Made by a program: the position numbers and the translations under genes
Part shown: positions 8,176 to 17,065 of the stretch, in pieces
Numbering within the stretch: the first letter of the stretch is position 1
Layout of the letters: each line of letters starts with the position of its first letter
Assembly: GCA_016209705.1 (NCBI GenBank)
Contig: JACQVR010000021.1
Coordinates: 1-64,000, forward strand
Source of the DNA: Planctomycetota bacterium
Lineage (GTDB): Bacteria > Planctomycetota > MHYJ01 > JACPRB01
DNA length: 64,000 nt
Direction: 5' to 3'
The notes under the pieces: model-generated
What the model was told of the DNA's origin: nothing
Databases searched by the model: none
Seen by the model: only the letters and a program-made list of their open reading frames with translations

Positions 8176-11154
8176 TTATTCCTCTTCCAGGAAAATCTCG
8201 TCTCCCGCGATGAGGCCCGCCAGCGCCGCCGCCAATTCATCCGAACCGGGCTCGCGCTGGAAATAAATGTATCGAAACAGGGTCTTGTCCGCTTCCACGA
8301 CCACCTCGTCGCCATTTCTCAGCGGAACCAGCTCCAGCACCGGGGCTCCCTGAACCGCGACGTTCGCGTTCCCGGGCCGGACGTGGATCGCGGGCTTCCC
8401 GATCTTCAACCCTCGAATTTGAAAATAGAGGCTCTCCGGGACCTCCGGCGTTCCGGAGGCCGTCCGCCGGTTGAATCCCGCGTTCAAATCCCGAAGGTAA
8501 TGCCGCGTCTCCAGGCTGCTGTTCTGGAACAACCGGAGCTGATGGTCCTTCCAGCGGGCCAGCAGAAGCCACCCGCACAGCGCCGCCAGGAGGACTCCCG
8601 CCCCGATCCCGAAGGGGAACAGCTTCTTGAAAATCTTGGACGTCTTGTCCGGAAAGTTCGCCCGGATCCGGACTTCGTGCGAAAACGTCATCCCGGCCAC
8701 CGTCCCTTCAAACGCGACGAGGCCGATCCGCTCGGGAAGCACCGCGTCCGTATCCACGACCAGCGCCAACTGGAACGTCCGCTCGGCCGTCATCGCCGTC
8801 AACGGCGGCCAAGGCGCCGGCAGTTTCGCGCCTCCCTGACGCAGTTCCAGAAAGGCGTCCTGCCCGGCCCGGCTTGTCATGCGGGCCGTCACTTCCCCAT
8901 GCTCCCTCTCGCCCACGTCCAACGTCAGCACCATGTTCCGGACATAGCGGCCGGGCTCGCGGTATTTCACATCCAACACCAGGTCGGTCACGGGGATCCG
9001 GCGGCCGCCCTTCTCCTCGAACACCCGAAAGGCGCGTTTCCGCACGCTCAGCTTCGGATGGGGCTTGGCCACGATCATGGTCGATTCCGTCGACTCTTCG
9101 ACGATCTCGACCTCCGTCGGCTCGCCGGTATCGACGTGCGCCTCCCATCGCCGCGCGGACTCGTCGTACTGGACGGGGAGGCGCAGGTCCCGGTCCCCCT
9201 TGCGGATGCGCACGTCCCGGATCGCGTCAGGTTCGCCTTTCCCCTGAACCACCAGCTCGACCGGTTGGCGCTCGAAAGCCGTCTTCCGCGAGAACGTCGC
9301 CTCGAATCGGCGCGGCACGACGCTCGTCGAAGCGAACCGATCCGAAGGAACCAAAACGTATCGCTCCGTCTCTTCTCCCATGAGCTCGTAGGACGTCAGC
9401 TTGTCTCCCGGCAACGAGGCTTCCCAGGCCCCGGCCTTCCATGCAACCTCGATCCGCTTCGCCTCGCCCCCCGCCCGTATCGGAACTTCCTGGATCAGAT
9501 CGTGCGGCGGCCGGGCGTTGACCGGACGAACGCGCAACACTACGTCATCGCCCAGGGGAATCGAGCCGGCGGCGAAGCCCGCCTCGAGCTTGTATCGGGC
9601 CGTGACCTTGAATTCGTACGGCCCGGCATAGAAGGCCCGCGGCTGGTAGGTTCCGTCGGGTACGGCGGAAAGGTCCACCTTGAGCGCGTAGGTTCCCGCT
9701 TCGTCGGCGGGCATCTCGAACGACCCGAGAGCGGAATCCTGGAACGTCACGTCGCGGGCGACCCGCGCCCCCGACGGCTTTTCTACGACGACCTTGGCCG
9801 CCAAATCCTTCAGGAAGCGCGCGCTCGTGACCGGCCGGCCGTCGTGATCGACGCGCATCTCCACGGCGATGGGATCGCCGACATACACGGAATCCTGCGC
9901 CGTTCGGGCCGAAGCGCGAAGCTTGAAGTCGGCCCAGACGATCGCCTCCAACCCTTCCTTCGCCCCTTCGACCTCCACGAGGTAATCGCCCGGCGGCACT
10001 TCCCTCAAGTGAAGGACTTGATAGGAGCCGTCTCCGAGCACTTCGACCTGGCCGGCCGCTTGCTTGAGTTTGGCTTTCAGATCGGATCCTTGGCAAAAGA
10101 CGATCACCGCCGTCCGGGAAGCGCCTTCGTAGACGTGCACAGGTATCGATGTTTGGCCGCGCACATAGCCGTAAAACCCGCCTTGGCCCTTGCGCAGCAG
10201 CGGGCTTTCGCCCAGGAGAGGCGCCAGGAGATCCTTCAAGGGCGTGGCCGTCGGGCGGCAAACTTTTCCCTCTCCGACGATGTCTCGTATGCGTTGTTCG
10301 GCGCTCCGATCCCGCGCCAGGCTCAAGGCGCTCAGGAGCGGGCGGGAGCCGCTGGCCTTGACGAATTCCGGCCGGACCTGCCCGTGAAAGATTTCGAAGG
10401 CCGCCTCGTTGATGGTGTCCACGTCGGCGCCGCTCGGCTTCTTTCCCGCCCGCTCGAGATATTCGGGACGCACCCGGTCCGGCTCAAGGACGTCGAAATC
10501 GCCATCGGTCACGAGGACCACCCACCAGGGATTCTTCGAACTTCCCCGCTGTTGCGCGATCTCCTTGAGTCCTTGCTCGAAGGCCGCATTGATGTCGCTG
10601 GCCTGCCCGTATGTTTCCAGCCGTTCCAGGCTCTCTCGAAATCCGCGCTTGAACGCCTGTCCAGCTCCCGGCCGCGGTATTTGCGTGAGCGGGAACACGA
10701 CCACTTTGCGGCCGCCCGCCTGCGTCTCGAACCAGCCGGCGAACTGCACGATCGCGACGCGGTCGCCGCCGCGCCCCTGGAGGAAATCCACCGCCGCTCG
10801 GATGAACGTGGCCCGGAGATCCCCGGGATCGTTTTGCCTCATGCTGTTGGAAGCGTCGACGACGAACACGATGTCCACCGACTCGTCCTGCGCGCTGCGA
10901 AGTCCATGGTCCATAGTCCATAGTCGCCGGGAATCTAGAATCCGACTTTGGACTCTGGACTTTGGACTCTGGACTCCCAGCGCGGCGAGAGACCGCTTGG
11001 GAAAAGTTTGGTTGCGGCTTCGCCGCGCTGGGGACTCCGGACCGCAAGTTAAAGGGTGAACCATGGCCGCGGCGCGACGCTCCGCCGGAGATGCGGGCGA
11101 GGCGACAGCGCTCAGAACTGCCAGTACCCAAGCCCCAGCCAAACGTGCCCGCAT
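8176..11154 (-). CDS. Membrane von Willebrand factor A protein with in-frame repeat insertion
   Basis: About 992 residues. ATG at 11154 fits GGAAGG at 6 nt. Signal peptide (ARLAGAWVLAVLSAVASPAS), then a VWA domain with MIDAS DASNS at VDIVFVVDASNSM and VTDGDFD later. The middle has several beta-sandwich stretches. A membrane helix (FPFGIGAGVLLAALCGWLLL) near residue 865 precedes a cytoplasmic tail whose end (PLRNGDEVVVEADKTLF) looks FHA-like. Residues 59-85, between signal peptide and VWA domain, are encoded by an AGTCCNN palindrome (SPKSRVQS, LWTMDHG), so that element entered the gene without breaking frame. Forms a minus-strand cluster with a second VWA gene and a kinase. Confidence 0.8.
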   Translation of the reverse strand: MRARLAGAWVLAVLSAVASPASPAERRAAAMVHPLTCGPESPARRSRNQTFPKRSLAALGVQSPKSRVQSRILDSRRLWTMDHGLRSAQDESVDIVFVVDASNSMRQNDPGDLRATFIRAAVDFLQGRGGDRVAIVQFAGWFETQAGGRKVVVFPLTQIPRPGAGQAFKRGFRESLERLETYGQASDINAAFEQGLKEIAQQRGSSKNPWWVVLVTDGDFDVLEPDRVRPEYLERAGKKPSGADVDTINEAAFEIFHGQVRPEFVKASGSRPLLSALSLARDRSAEQRIRDIVGEGKVCRPTATPLKDLLAPLLGESPLLRKGQGGFYGYVRGQTSIPVHVYEGASRTAVIVFCQGSDLKAKLKQAAGQVEVLGDGSYQVLHLREVPPGDYLVEVEGAKEGLEAIVWADFKLRASARTAQDSVYVGDPIAVEMRVDHDGRPVTSARFLKDLAAKVVVEKPSGARVARDVTFQDSALGSFEMPADEAGTYALKVDLSAVPDGTYQPRAFYAGPYEFKVTARYKLEAGFAAGSIPLGDDVVLRVRPVNARPPHDLIQEVPIRAGGEAKRIEVAWKAGAWEASLPGDKLTSYELMGEETERYVLVPSDRFASTSVVPRRFEATFSRKTAFERQPVELVVQGKGEPDAIRDVRIRKGDRDLRLPVQYDESARRWEAHVDTGEPTEVEIVEESTESTMIVAKPHPKLSVRKRAFRVFEEKGGRRIPVTDLVLDVKYREPGRYVRNMVLTLDVGEREHGEVTARMTSRAGQDAFLELRQGGAKLPAPWPPLTAMTAERTFQLALVVDTDAVLPERIGLVAFEGTVAGMTFSHEVRIRANFPDKTSKIFKKLFPFGIGAGVLLAALCGWLLLARWKDHQLRLFQNSSLETRHYLRDLNAGFNRRTASGTPEVPESLYFQIRGLKIGKPAIHVRPGNANVAVQGAPVLELVPLRNGDEVVVEADKTLFRYIYFQREPGSDELAAALAGLIAGDEIFLEEE
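10901..10979. repeat. Iterated-word palindrome, AGTCCNN class, inside a CDS
   Basis: Left arm AGTCCAT-GGTCCAT-AGTCCAT, loop with AGTCGCCGGGAATC then CCGACTT, right arm GACTTTG-GACTCTG twice. The loop matches the copy at 27581 (AGTCG, GAATC, CCGACTT). It lies within the coding sequence of the VWA gene at 8176-11154 and is translated. Confidence 0.85.
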
Positions 11155-11267
11155 GTTCATCCTTCCACGAACACAGGATCCGCTAAGAGATAATTCCTCG
11201 ATCTAGAAGCCATGGCATGACCCTCAGCCGGAAGGTCACCGAGGAGTCGGAGTGCCCGGAGAAGAAA

Positions 11268-11518
11268 AAACAACCACGGAAACACGGAGACACGGAGAAA
11301 ACTCAAGGGGATAGGGAGATTTGAGCGGCCGCAACGACGGCGTTGCGTCCGGATGGACGGCTGGGGGGCGGGAATCCGCCGGTCCATCCCGTTGGTGTCT
11401 TTGGTTGGTGGTTCCCAGGGGACCCGGAGCACGGCATCCACTTCGGAAAGTACGCATTCGCCGGATGAACCAAAATATCTCCCCATCTCCACGATCTCGA
11501 TATCTCCCTCAAAAGATC
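11268..11518. repeat. Composite iterated-word palindrome, ACACGGAG and GGAGATAN classes
   Basis: This gene-free stretch carries ACCACGGAAACACGGAGA iterations (11271-11301), then GGGGATAGGGAGATT (11306-11320). About 160 bp on, the reverse complement TATCTCCCCATCTCC with more ATCTC words appears (11482-11518). No gene is seen between the arms. The segment 11160-11598 holds nothing else I can support. Confidence 0.65.
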
Positions 11519-11598
11519 GGTTTGGTTGCGGCGAAGGGGCGACTTCGCCATGAATTGCGTCCTTCATTTCACGAACCCTCCGCGGGGAGTATCGGAAC

Positions 11599-13866
11599 CT
11601 ATTCGGGACGATACGTGACGGTGATCGGGATTTCCGCCGCGTCGAACGTTCGCGCGCCGTCCTTGATCTGCACGACCATCTTTCCCGCATAGACGCCCGG
11701 CCTCAGGTCGTTCGAAATGCTGACCTGGTAGCGGCCGCGGTAGGACCCCTGGGTGCCGAGCCGGCGGCCGTCCCAATCTCCCGTCGCCGACCGGAACTTC
11801 TGCCGGAATTCGCCGTCGATCTTGCCGCCCTGGCCGTCGATCAAGTCGCCGTAACGGAACACCACGTCCACGCCGCGGATGAACTCGAACTCGAAATCCA
11901 ACGGCGCCTCGGCCCACCCCGGAGTGGCGGCGTTGACATCCAGTTTGGGCGTCTTGAGGATCACCTGCGGAACCGCCTCGCGCACGCGCAGCGTCAGCGG
12001 AAAAGTTCGGGCGGGCGCGTCCTCGCCGGGCACGCTCAACGTGAGCACGCCTTCGTAATCGCCCGCCGGCGTTTCGCCGGACACGTTGCCGGTCACCCAT
12101 CTCCGTTCCCCTTCCTCCACGAGCCGCGCCTCGATCACCCCGCCCGGACCGCGCAGCGCCTCCACTTCGACCTGGAGTTCTCCCCCTCCCGCCAGGCGGA
12201 CATCGAAGGGAAGGCGAAACTCTTTGCCTTGCTGAACCTCCTGAGGCGGGATGGACTCCGCCCCTTCCAGAATGAGCACCTTCCAGGTCACCGGCACCGG
12301 CGGGACGGTGACGCGCAGGCCTCCTTCCTGGGCGCCGCCGAAGACGAGGGTGTCCGAAAACGTCCCGGGCACGTCGGTCGGGATATGGATCGCGAACGAT
12401 TTCCCGCGATCGTCCACCCGGAAATCCGGCTCCGGGATTCCGATCCGCTCATTCAACGCCCGGACGTGAACGGTCGCACGGCCCGAACCGACGTGCTTCG
12501 CCGCGAATTCGCGTCGAACGCCTTCGGGCGATCCCCACAGGGTTCCGAGCTCGACCTTCGCCGGCGTCACTTCTACCAGCGTCGGACGGCGGCCTTCATG
12601 AATCCGGATGGAGACTCGCTTTTCATGCGTCCATCGGCCGTCTTCCAGGGACATGCCGAACCTCAAAATTCCCTCAAGATCTCCTTTTACGGTCGGCGGG
12701 GACATCTCCCCCCGGAACAGGAACGGCGCTTCGGCCGCCGGATCGAGGTTGACCGTGGCCACGTGCCTGCCTTCCTCCGTGACCAGGACGGCACGCGCCT
12801 TGGCGTCGCGGCGGACGCGCTCCATCAGGTCCGGAGGCCCCTGGATTCGAAGCGCGAACTCCAGGACTTCTCCTTCGTAATATTCTCCCCGCGGAAATCC
12901 CTCCTCGAGACCGATCGTGAAGTCCGGCCGGCAGAGAATGATCCCCCGTCGGGCCGGACCGTGAACGCCCACTTCCCACCGGCCGGGCGCGGGTCGCTCG
13001 ACCGCCACCGCTTCGAAATCCTGCGCCGGGTCGGATCGAAGGGGATAGCGATAGATGCTCGGATCATGATCCAGGTCCTGAAGGGCCCCGTCCAGCGTCA
13101 AGCGGGCGAGCTTCGAATCCCGCCGGCCCTTGAACGTCAGGCAAACCAGCTTCCGGATTCCGGGTGGAATCTGAACGGGACGCAGGCCGCCCTCCAGTTG
13201 AACCAGGCCGAAAACCTGGGCAGTGATCTCCAGGAACGCCTCGATCAAATCTTCCGCGTTCGTCACCGCGTAGAAAGCGCCTTCCGTGCGAACGGCGATC
13301 TCCCGAAGCAGCCGCGAGGCGGGCGCATCGAAACCCAGGCCGACGCACACGATTTTCCATCCTTTCTGGATGAAGGGCGTGAGCTCTTTCAGCACGTTCT
13401 CCTCGGGACCCCCTACGGTGTGTTCGCCATCCGTCAGGTAGATCACCGTCGTGCCCCGGGGCGCGTCGCCCGCGAAGAGCATCCGGGAGGCGGTCCGAAG
13501 GGCCTCGATGTAGTTCGTCTGGCCTTTTCGTTCAAGGTCCGTCGTCCGGCTCCGAAACAGGGCGCGCCGGCCGTTGTCCGCGAGTTGCTGGAGCTTGAAC
13601 AGGACCCCGGCGTCGGAATCGAACGAGATGGCGCCGACATTGTCCGTCGAGGACGCCATGACCGCGGCGAGCTGCGGGCCCTGCTCGTTGAATCGCCGGG
13701 GATCTGTTTGCTGCATGGACAACGAGATGTCGATGACGCACACGACGCTCTTTCCCCCGGGATGGACGGAAGCGATGTATTCGGACGGATCCACTCCCGC
13801 GGAACCGGGCCCCGTTTGACAGCCGCTCATCAGGGCCGTCAACGTCATCGCGACCGTTCTTATCAT
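11599..13866 (-). CDS. VWA-domain lipoprotein
   Basis: About 755 residues from ATG at 13866. An N-terminal lipoprotein signal (MIRTVAMTLTALMSGC) predicts lipid attachment at Cys16. VWA domain with MIDAS DISLS (SVVCVIDISLSMQQTDP) and YLTDGEHTVGG. C-terminal two thirds are beta-rich, immunoglobulin-like repeats (FPLTLRVREAVPQVIL near the end). Likely an envelope protein that binds ligands through the metal site. It lies between the kinase gene upstream and the second VWA protein, same strand, probably one functional cluster. Confidence 0.85.
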   Translation of the reverse strand: MIRTVAMTLTALMSGCQTGPGSAGVDPSEYIASVHPGGKSVVCVIDISLSMQQTDPRRFNEQGPQLAAVMASSTDNVGAISFDSDAGVLFKLQQLADNGRRALFRSRTTDLERKGQTNYIEALRTASRMLFAGDAPRGTTVIYLTDGEHTVGGPEENVLKELTPFIQKGWKIVCVGLGFDAPASRLLREIAVRTEGAFYAVTNAEDLIEAFLEITAQVFGLVQLEGGLRPVQIPPGIRKLVCLTFKGRRDSKLARLTLDGALQDLDHDPSIYRYPLRSDPAQDFEAVAVERPAPGRWEVGVHGPARRGIILCRPDFTIGLEEGFPRGEYYEGEVLEFALRIQGPPDLMERVRRDAKARAVLVTEEGRHVATVNLDPAAEAPFLFRGEMSPPTVKGDLEGILRFGMSLEDGRWTHEKRVSIRIHEGRRPTLVEVTPAKVELGTLWGSPEGVRREFAAKHVGSGRATVHVRALNERIGIPEPDFRVDDRGKSFAIHIPTDVPGTFSDTLVFGGAQEGGLRVTVPPVPVTWKVLILEGAESIPPQEVQQGKEFRLPFDVRLAGGGELQVEVEALRGPGGVIEARLVEEGERRWVTGNVSGETPAGDYEGVLTLSVPGEDAPARTFPLTLRVREAVPQVILKTPKLDVNAATPGWAEAPLDFEFEFIRGVDVVFRYGDLIDGQGGKIDGEFRQKFRSATGDWDGRRLGTQGSYRGRYQVSISNDLRPGVYAGKMVVQIKDGARTFDAAEIPITVTYRPE

Positions 13867-13981
13867 CGTTCCACGTCCGGAGCGTGCGCTCGTCCGCGCC
13901 GTATTTTGCCATGTGCGGGAGCAAGTCGGCAATTGGGCGAAGCAGCGCGGACGGGATATGGTGGTGAGAAACAACAAACGT

Positions 13982-16081
13982 TCACTTGTCCCGAAGTTCC
14001 TTCAAGTAGGCGCGGGACGGGATCTCCAGATCGGTTCCGTTCAAGGAGCGCAGGAGCTCTTCGGCCTCCGAACGCTGGCGGGTCTTGATGCAGTAGATCG
14101 CCAGGCCGAGCCGGTCGGCGGGATTCGCGGACCCCAGGGCGGTCCGGATCATGTCCGTGAGCTGTTCCGGCTCGATCGCCGACCAGGGGATGTCGTTGGT
14201 CCGCTCCCCTCGGACCGCGACCACGCGCCGTTCGTCGGCGTGGACGATCTCCACGTCCCGCAGGGTCTGGTCTCGCAACCGGAAATCACGGACGCGGTAA
14301 CCGGGCTTGCGATTGAGCGCGGCGATCAACCGCGCCTTCATGGTGCGGACCCACTCGACGCTTTCGATCTGGCGATCGACCCAGTCGTCTTCGCGAATTT
14401 CCTGCGCCAATACCGCTCCGACTTCATCCAGGCCGCCGCGGGCGAGCTCGACCTGGAATGCGGCGACTTGCTCGTCGAATTTCCGGCTCAAGTGATCGAG
14501 CTGTACGCGCAGGCCTTCGACGTTCGAAGCGCCCGGGCGGAGGCTCAGGAACGCCAGGATGACGGCGGAGGCCAGGCCGGCTCCCAGGAGGAACCAGGCC
14601 GGGGCGAGCCGGCGCGCCGGACTTGGTTTCACGGCCGCCGCGACCGCCGCCGGCTCCGCCATCCCTTCGGCGATGAACGGGAGCGCATCGAAACGCACGG
14701 TGTGGGCCTCGCTCATCAGCACGCGCTCGAGTTCATCGGCGAGGGCGTTCGCCGACGGGAACCGGTTCGCCGGGAATTTTTCGAGGCACTTCAGGCAGAT
14801 CCGTTCCAGCGAGGGGGGAACGGTCACCCGGCGGATTCCCAGGCCTTCCGGGTGGGCCACCCGGATCAGCATCGAACTGGGAGGTTCCGGAGTGGTGTGA
14901 ACGACCTTGGTCAGGACGTCGAGGGCGCTTCCGCCCGTAAAGGGAGCCCTTCCCACGAGAAGTTCATAGAGGATCGTTCCGAGTCCGTAGACGTCGGTGC
15001 GCGCGTCGATCAGCTCGGGCTGGCCGGACGCCTGTTCCGGGGCCATGTACGAAGGCGTGCCGCGCACGACCGCCTCCTCCTGTCCGGGGCGCTCGGCCAC
15101 CAGCTCGCGCGCCAGTCCGAAATCCAGGATGTACGGCCTCCAGTTCGTGTCGATGATGACGTTCGAAGGCTTCAAGTCGCAATGGATGAGCGGAACCTGG
15201 CGCGTGTGGGCGTAGTGCACCGCGCGGCAGAGGTCCCGCAGGAGGATCACGAAACGGCCGGGGTCGTCGTAAAAAGGGGACACGCCGCCCTTCTCCTTGG
15301 ATTGCCGGATGAGGTGCAGCAAGGATTGGCCGTTGAGATAGTCCATCGCGATATAGAACAGCTTGTCGATCCGGCCGACGTCGTACGTGGTCACGATGTT
15401 CGGATGCCGCAGCCGGATGGCGTGCCGCGCCTCTTTGAGCAGATCGAGCAGCATGGATTCCTGGCGGGCCTTGGCGTGCGGATCGGTCGACTCCGGCGGC
15501 GGCTTGAGGAACTTCAGCGCCACGTATTGGTGAAGGTACGTATCCCACGCCCGGTGCACGATGGCCGCGCCGCCGCGTCCGATCTCTTCGAGCAGGATGT
15601 ACTTTCCCATCTTGCGGGCCGGATCGGCGGCCGCGGCTTCCACTTCCTTCGGGACGGGATCCTTGGCGATGAAGATCACCGACGTGTCGATGACGCGCAC
15701 GTCGTTGACCTCCTCCGGAGCCTGCATCTCCCCGCCGCAGCGGACGCACTGGTAGCCGGCGACGTCGGCGCGCTCCTCGACGTTGACCTGGATCTTGCAG
15801 GTCGAGCAGTAGAGGATCTTCTTGCGCTGGGCGCCGAGCGCGTCCGCCACTTCCTGTTCGCTGACCGAGCCGCGCTCGATGAGGATTTCGCCCAGCCGCG
15901 GGAGCGGCTCGCGCCCTTCGACGATGTAGCGCCGCTGGACGGCCAGGGCTTCGTCCAGTTCCTTCGAGGTGATGAGGCCGCGCTCCACCAGCAGATGGCC
16001 GAAATCCACGACGGTACCGCCTTCCCGCAGGTTCTTTTTAATTATAGCCGAAGGCGAGGCGCGCCTTGGAGTATCCCCCAT
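13982..16081 (-). CDS. Ser/Thr protein kinase with GspE-type N-terminal domain and zinc ribbon
   Basis: 699 residues. Residues 25-85 carry two copies of the GspE/MshEN helix motif (GHLLVERGLITSKELDEAL and LGEILIERGSVSEQEVADAL). A zinc ribbon follows (CSTC then CVRC). The kinase domain (about 160-430) has a Gly-rich loop (GRGGAAIVHRA), Lys in VALKFLKPP, catalytic loop HCDLKPSNV, DFG (ILDFGLA) and APEQ. The usual HRD arginine is Cys. One membrane helix near 480, then an external C-terminal region. MshEN modules can bind c-di-GMP, so second-messenger control of phosphorylation is possible (inference). GGAAGA precedes ATG; a downstream GTG is an alternative start. Confidence 0.88.
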   Translation of the reverse strand: MGDTPRRASPSAIIKKNLREGGTVVDFGHLLVERGLITSKELDEALAVQRRYIVEGREPLPRLGEILIERGSVSEQEVADALGAQRKKILYCSTCKIQVNVEERADVAGYQCVRCGGEMQAPEEVNDVRVIDTSVIFIAKDPVPKEVEAAAADPARKMGKYILLEEIGRGGAAIVHRAWDTYLHQYVALKFLKPPPESTDPHAKARQESMLLDLLKEARHAIRLRHPNIVTTYDVGRIDKLFYIAMDYLNGQSLLHLIRQSKEKGGVSPFYDDPGRFVILLRDLCRAVHYAHTRQVPLIHCDLKPSNVIIDTNWRPYILDFGLARELVAERPGQEEAVVRGTPSYMAPEQASGQPELIDARTDVYGLGTILYELLVGRAPFTGGSALDVLTKVVHTTPEPPSSMLIRVAHPEGLGIRRVTVPPSLERICLKCLEKFPANRFPSANALADELERVLMSEAHTVRFDALPFIAEGMAEPAAVAAAVKPSPARRLAPAWFLLGAGLASAVILAFLSLRPGASNVEGLRVQLDHLSRKFDEQVAAFQVELARGGLDEVGAVLAQEIREDDWVDRQIESVEWVRTMKARLIAALNRKPGYRVRDFRLRDQTLRDVEIVHADERRVVAVRGERTNDIPWSAIEPEQLTDMIRTALGSANPADRLGLAIYCIKTRQRSEAEELLRSLNGTDLEIPSRAYLKELRDK

Positions 16082-16213
16082 CGCATTCTTCCGCCGCGGG
16101 CGGCCGCGCCCCGCCGGGCCGTGGCGGGGGCTCTCCTATGTATCGGCACATCGGTGGGCTCGGGTTCAGTTCTTTATTCCGAAGGACCGTACCAAGGTCA
16201 AACCAAACCGGCG

Positions 16214-16284
16214 CCGCTTCGAAAGCGGGGAGTTTTCCCCGGCTTCGAGGGGTACAAAGACCTTGTACTACAAGGCATTTGTAG
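16214..16284 (+). other. Cluster of short, partly exclusive hairpins
   Basis: Consecutive stems: CCGCTT/AAGCGG (16214-16228), GGGGA/TTCCCC (16227-16240), GTACAA/TTGTAC (16252-16268), CCTTGTA-C-TACAAGG (16261-16275), CTACAA/TTGTAG (16268-16284). The last three share bases and cannot all form. No gene is supported between 16082 and 16379. Could be an attenuator-like leader remnant or a recombination site. Confidence 0.4.
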
Positions 16285-16379
16285 TGGGACCGGCTGCCTT
16301 CCCGCTCGCGCCGGATGCTCATCCTCCGCGGCTCGGCGGTGGGAGCGATCGAACGGATGCTCGGCCCGTCCGGAGCGCT

Positions 16380-16817
16380 TCACGGCCGCCCCACCTTGGC
16401 GATGCGGATCGACCGGTCCGCGACCTCGATGACCGAGTGGAGATCGGAGGGGCCGGGATGCCGGCGGGCAGAGTCCTCGGGCCGGCCGGACACGACCGAC
16501 GCATCCGGCTCCGGCTCGCTCGTTGGCGGAATCCGAATCGGCGCCTGAATCGCCAGAAAACAACCGTAATGGCCGAATTCACTCGCCAACCGCGCGAGCT
16601 TGTTGACCACAAGCTGGTGGCCCGGACTTCTGGTCATCGGTCCTCCCCCTGAAGCGGCGCGGTCTTTGAAGACGAGCAGGCCATCGATGAGCTCGATCGG
16701 TTCGCCTTCCGCGAGAATGCCTTAGGCGATCATGGCTTCGTACTGATCGACGGTCAGGCGTGCGACGTTGAGGCGCTCCAGGGGTTCATCGAGAGTGGGT
16801 GGCAACAACGTTTTCAT
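16380..16817 (-). pseudogene. Uma2 (DUF820) family endonuclease, broken
   Basis: From ATG at 16817: a typical Uma2 start RLTVDQYEAMIA, then an in-frame TAA (16722-16724), then continuing in the same frame GILAEGEPIELIDGLLVFK, PGHQLVVNKLARLA, SEPEPDASVV and HPGPSDLHSVIEVAD. These match the PD-(D/E)XK core. A Glu/Ala usually stands at the stop position, so a single base change is enough. The C-terminus ends early (KVGRP), losing the segment after the EVAD motif. Two lesions make function unlikely. Confidence 0.8.
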
Positions 16818-16871
16818 TCTGGTTGCATTATCCTCGAGCGACGTGGGAGATTCAAAGTCGATTCTTCGCTG

Positions 16872-16993
16872 TCAGCCGGACCCTTCGCCGTCCCAGAGGG
16901 CGTCGATGAACTCCCGCCAGGGCAACACCGTCACCCCCTCCACCGTGCGCCGGCGCGGCTCCAGGCTGACGCAAAGATCGCGTAGGGCGTGTG
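16872..16993 (-). pseudogene. C-terminal fragment, DUF4143-ATPase-like
   Basis: Minus-strand open stretch ends ALRDLCVSLEPRRRTVEGV, TVLPWREFIDALWDGEG, TGA. This looks like the C-terminal strand-helix of ATPases with DUF4143. Nothing upstream belongs to it; the AT-rich promoter region of the intact plus-strand ATPase begins directly beside it. A relic of a second copy is possible. Confidence 0.35.
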
Positions 16994-17065
16994 CACTATA
17001 ATCTCCCTTATAAAAGGATAAATATACTTGAAATTCACCTCTTATAAAGGCGATAATTCCGCCTC

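Noticed and set aside
8131-10923. 930-codon frame opposite the VWA gene
   Set aside because: Low-complexity composition and no recognisable domain; the minus strand holds the VWA motifs.
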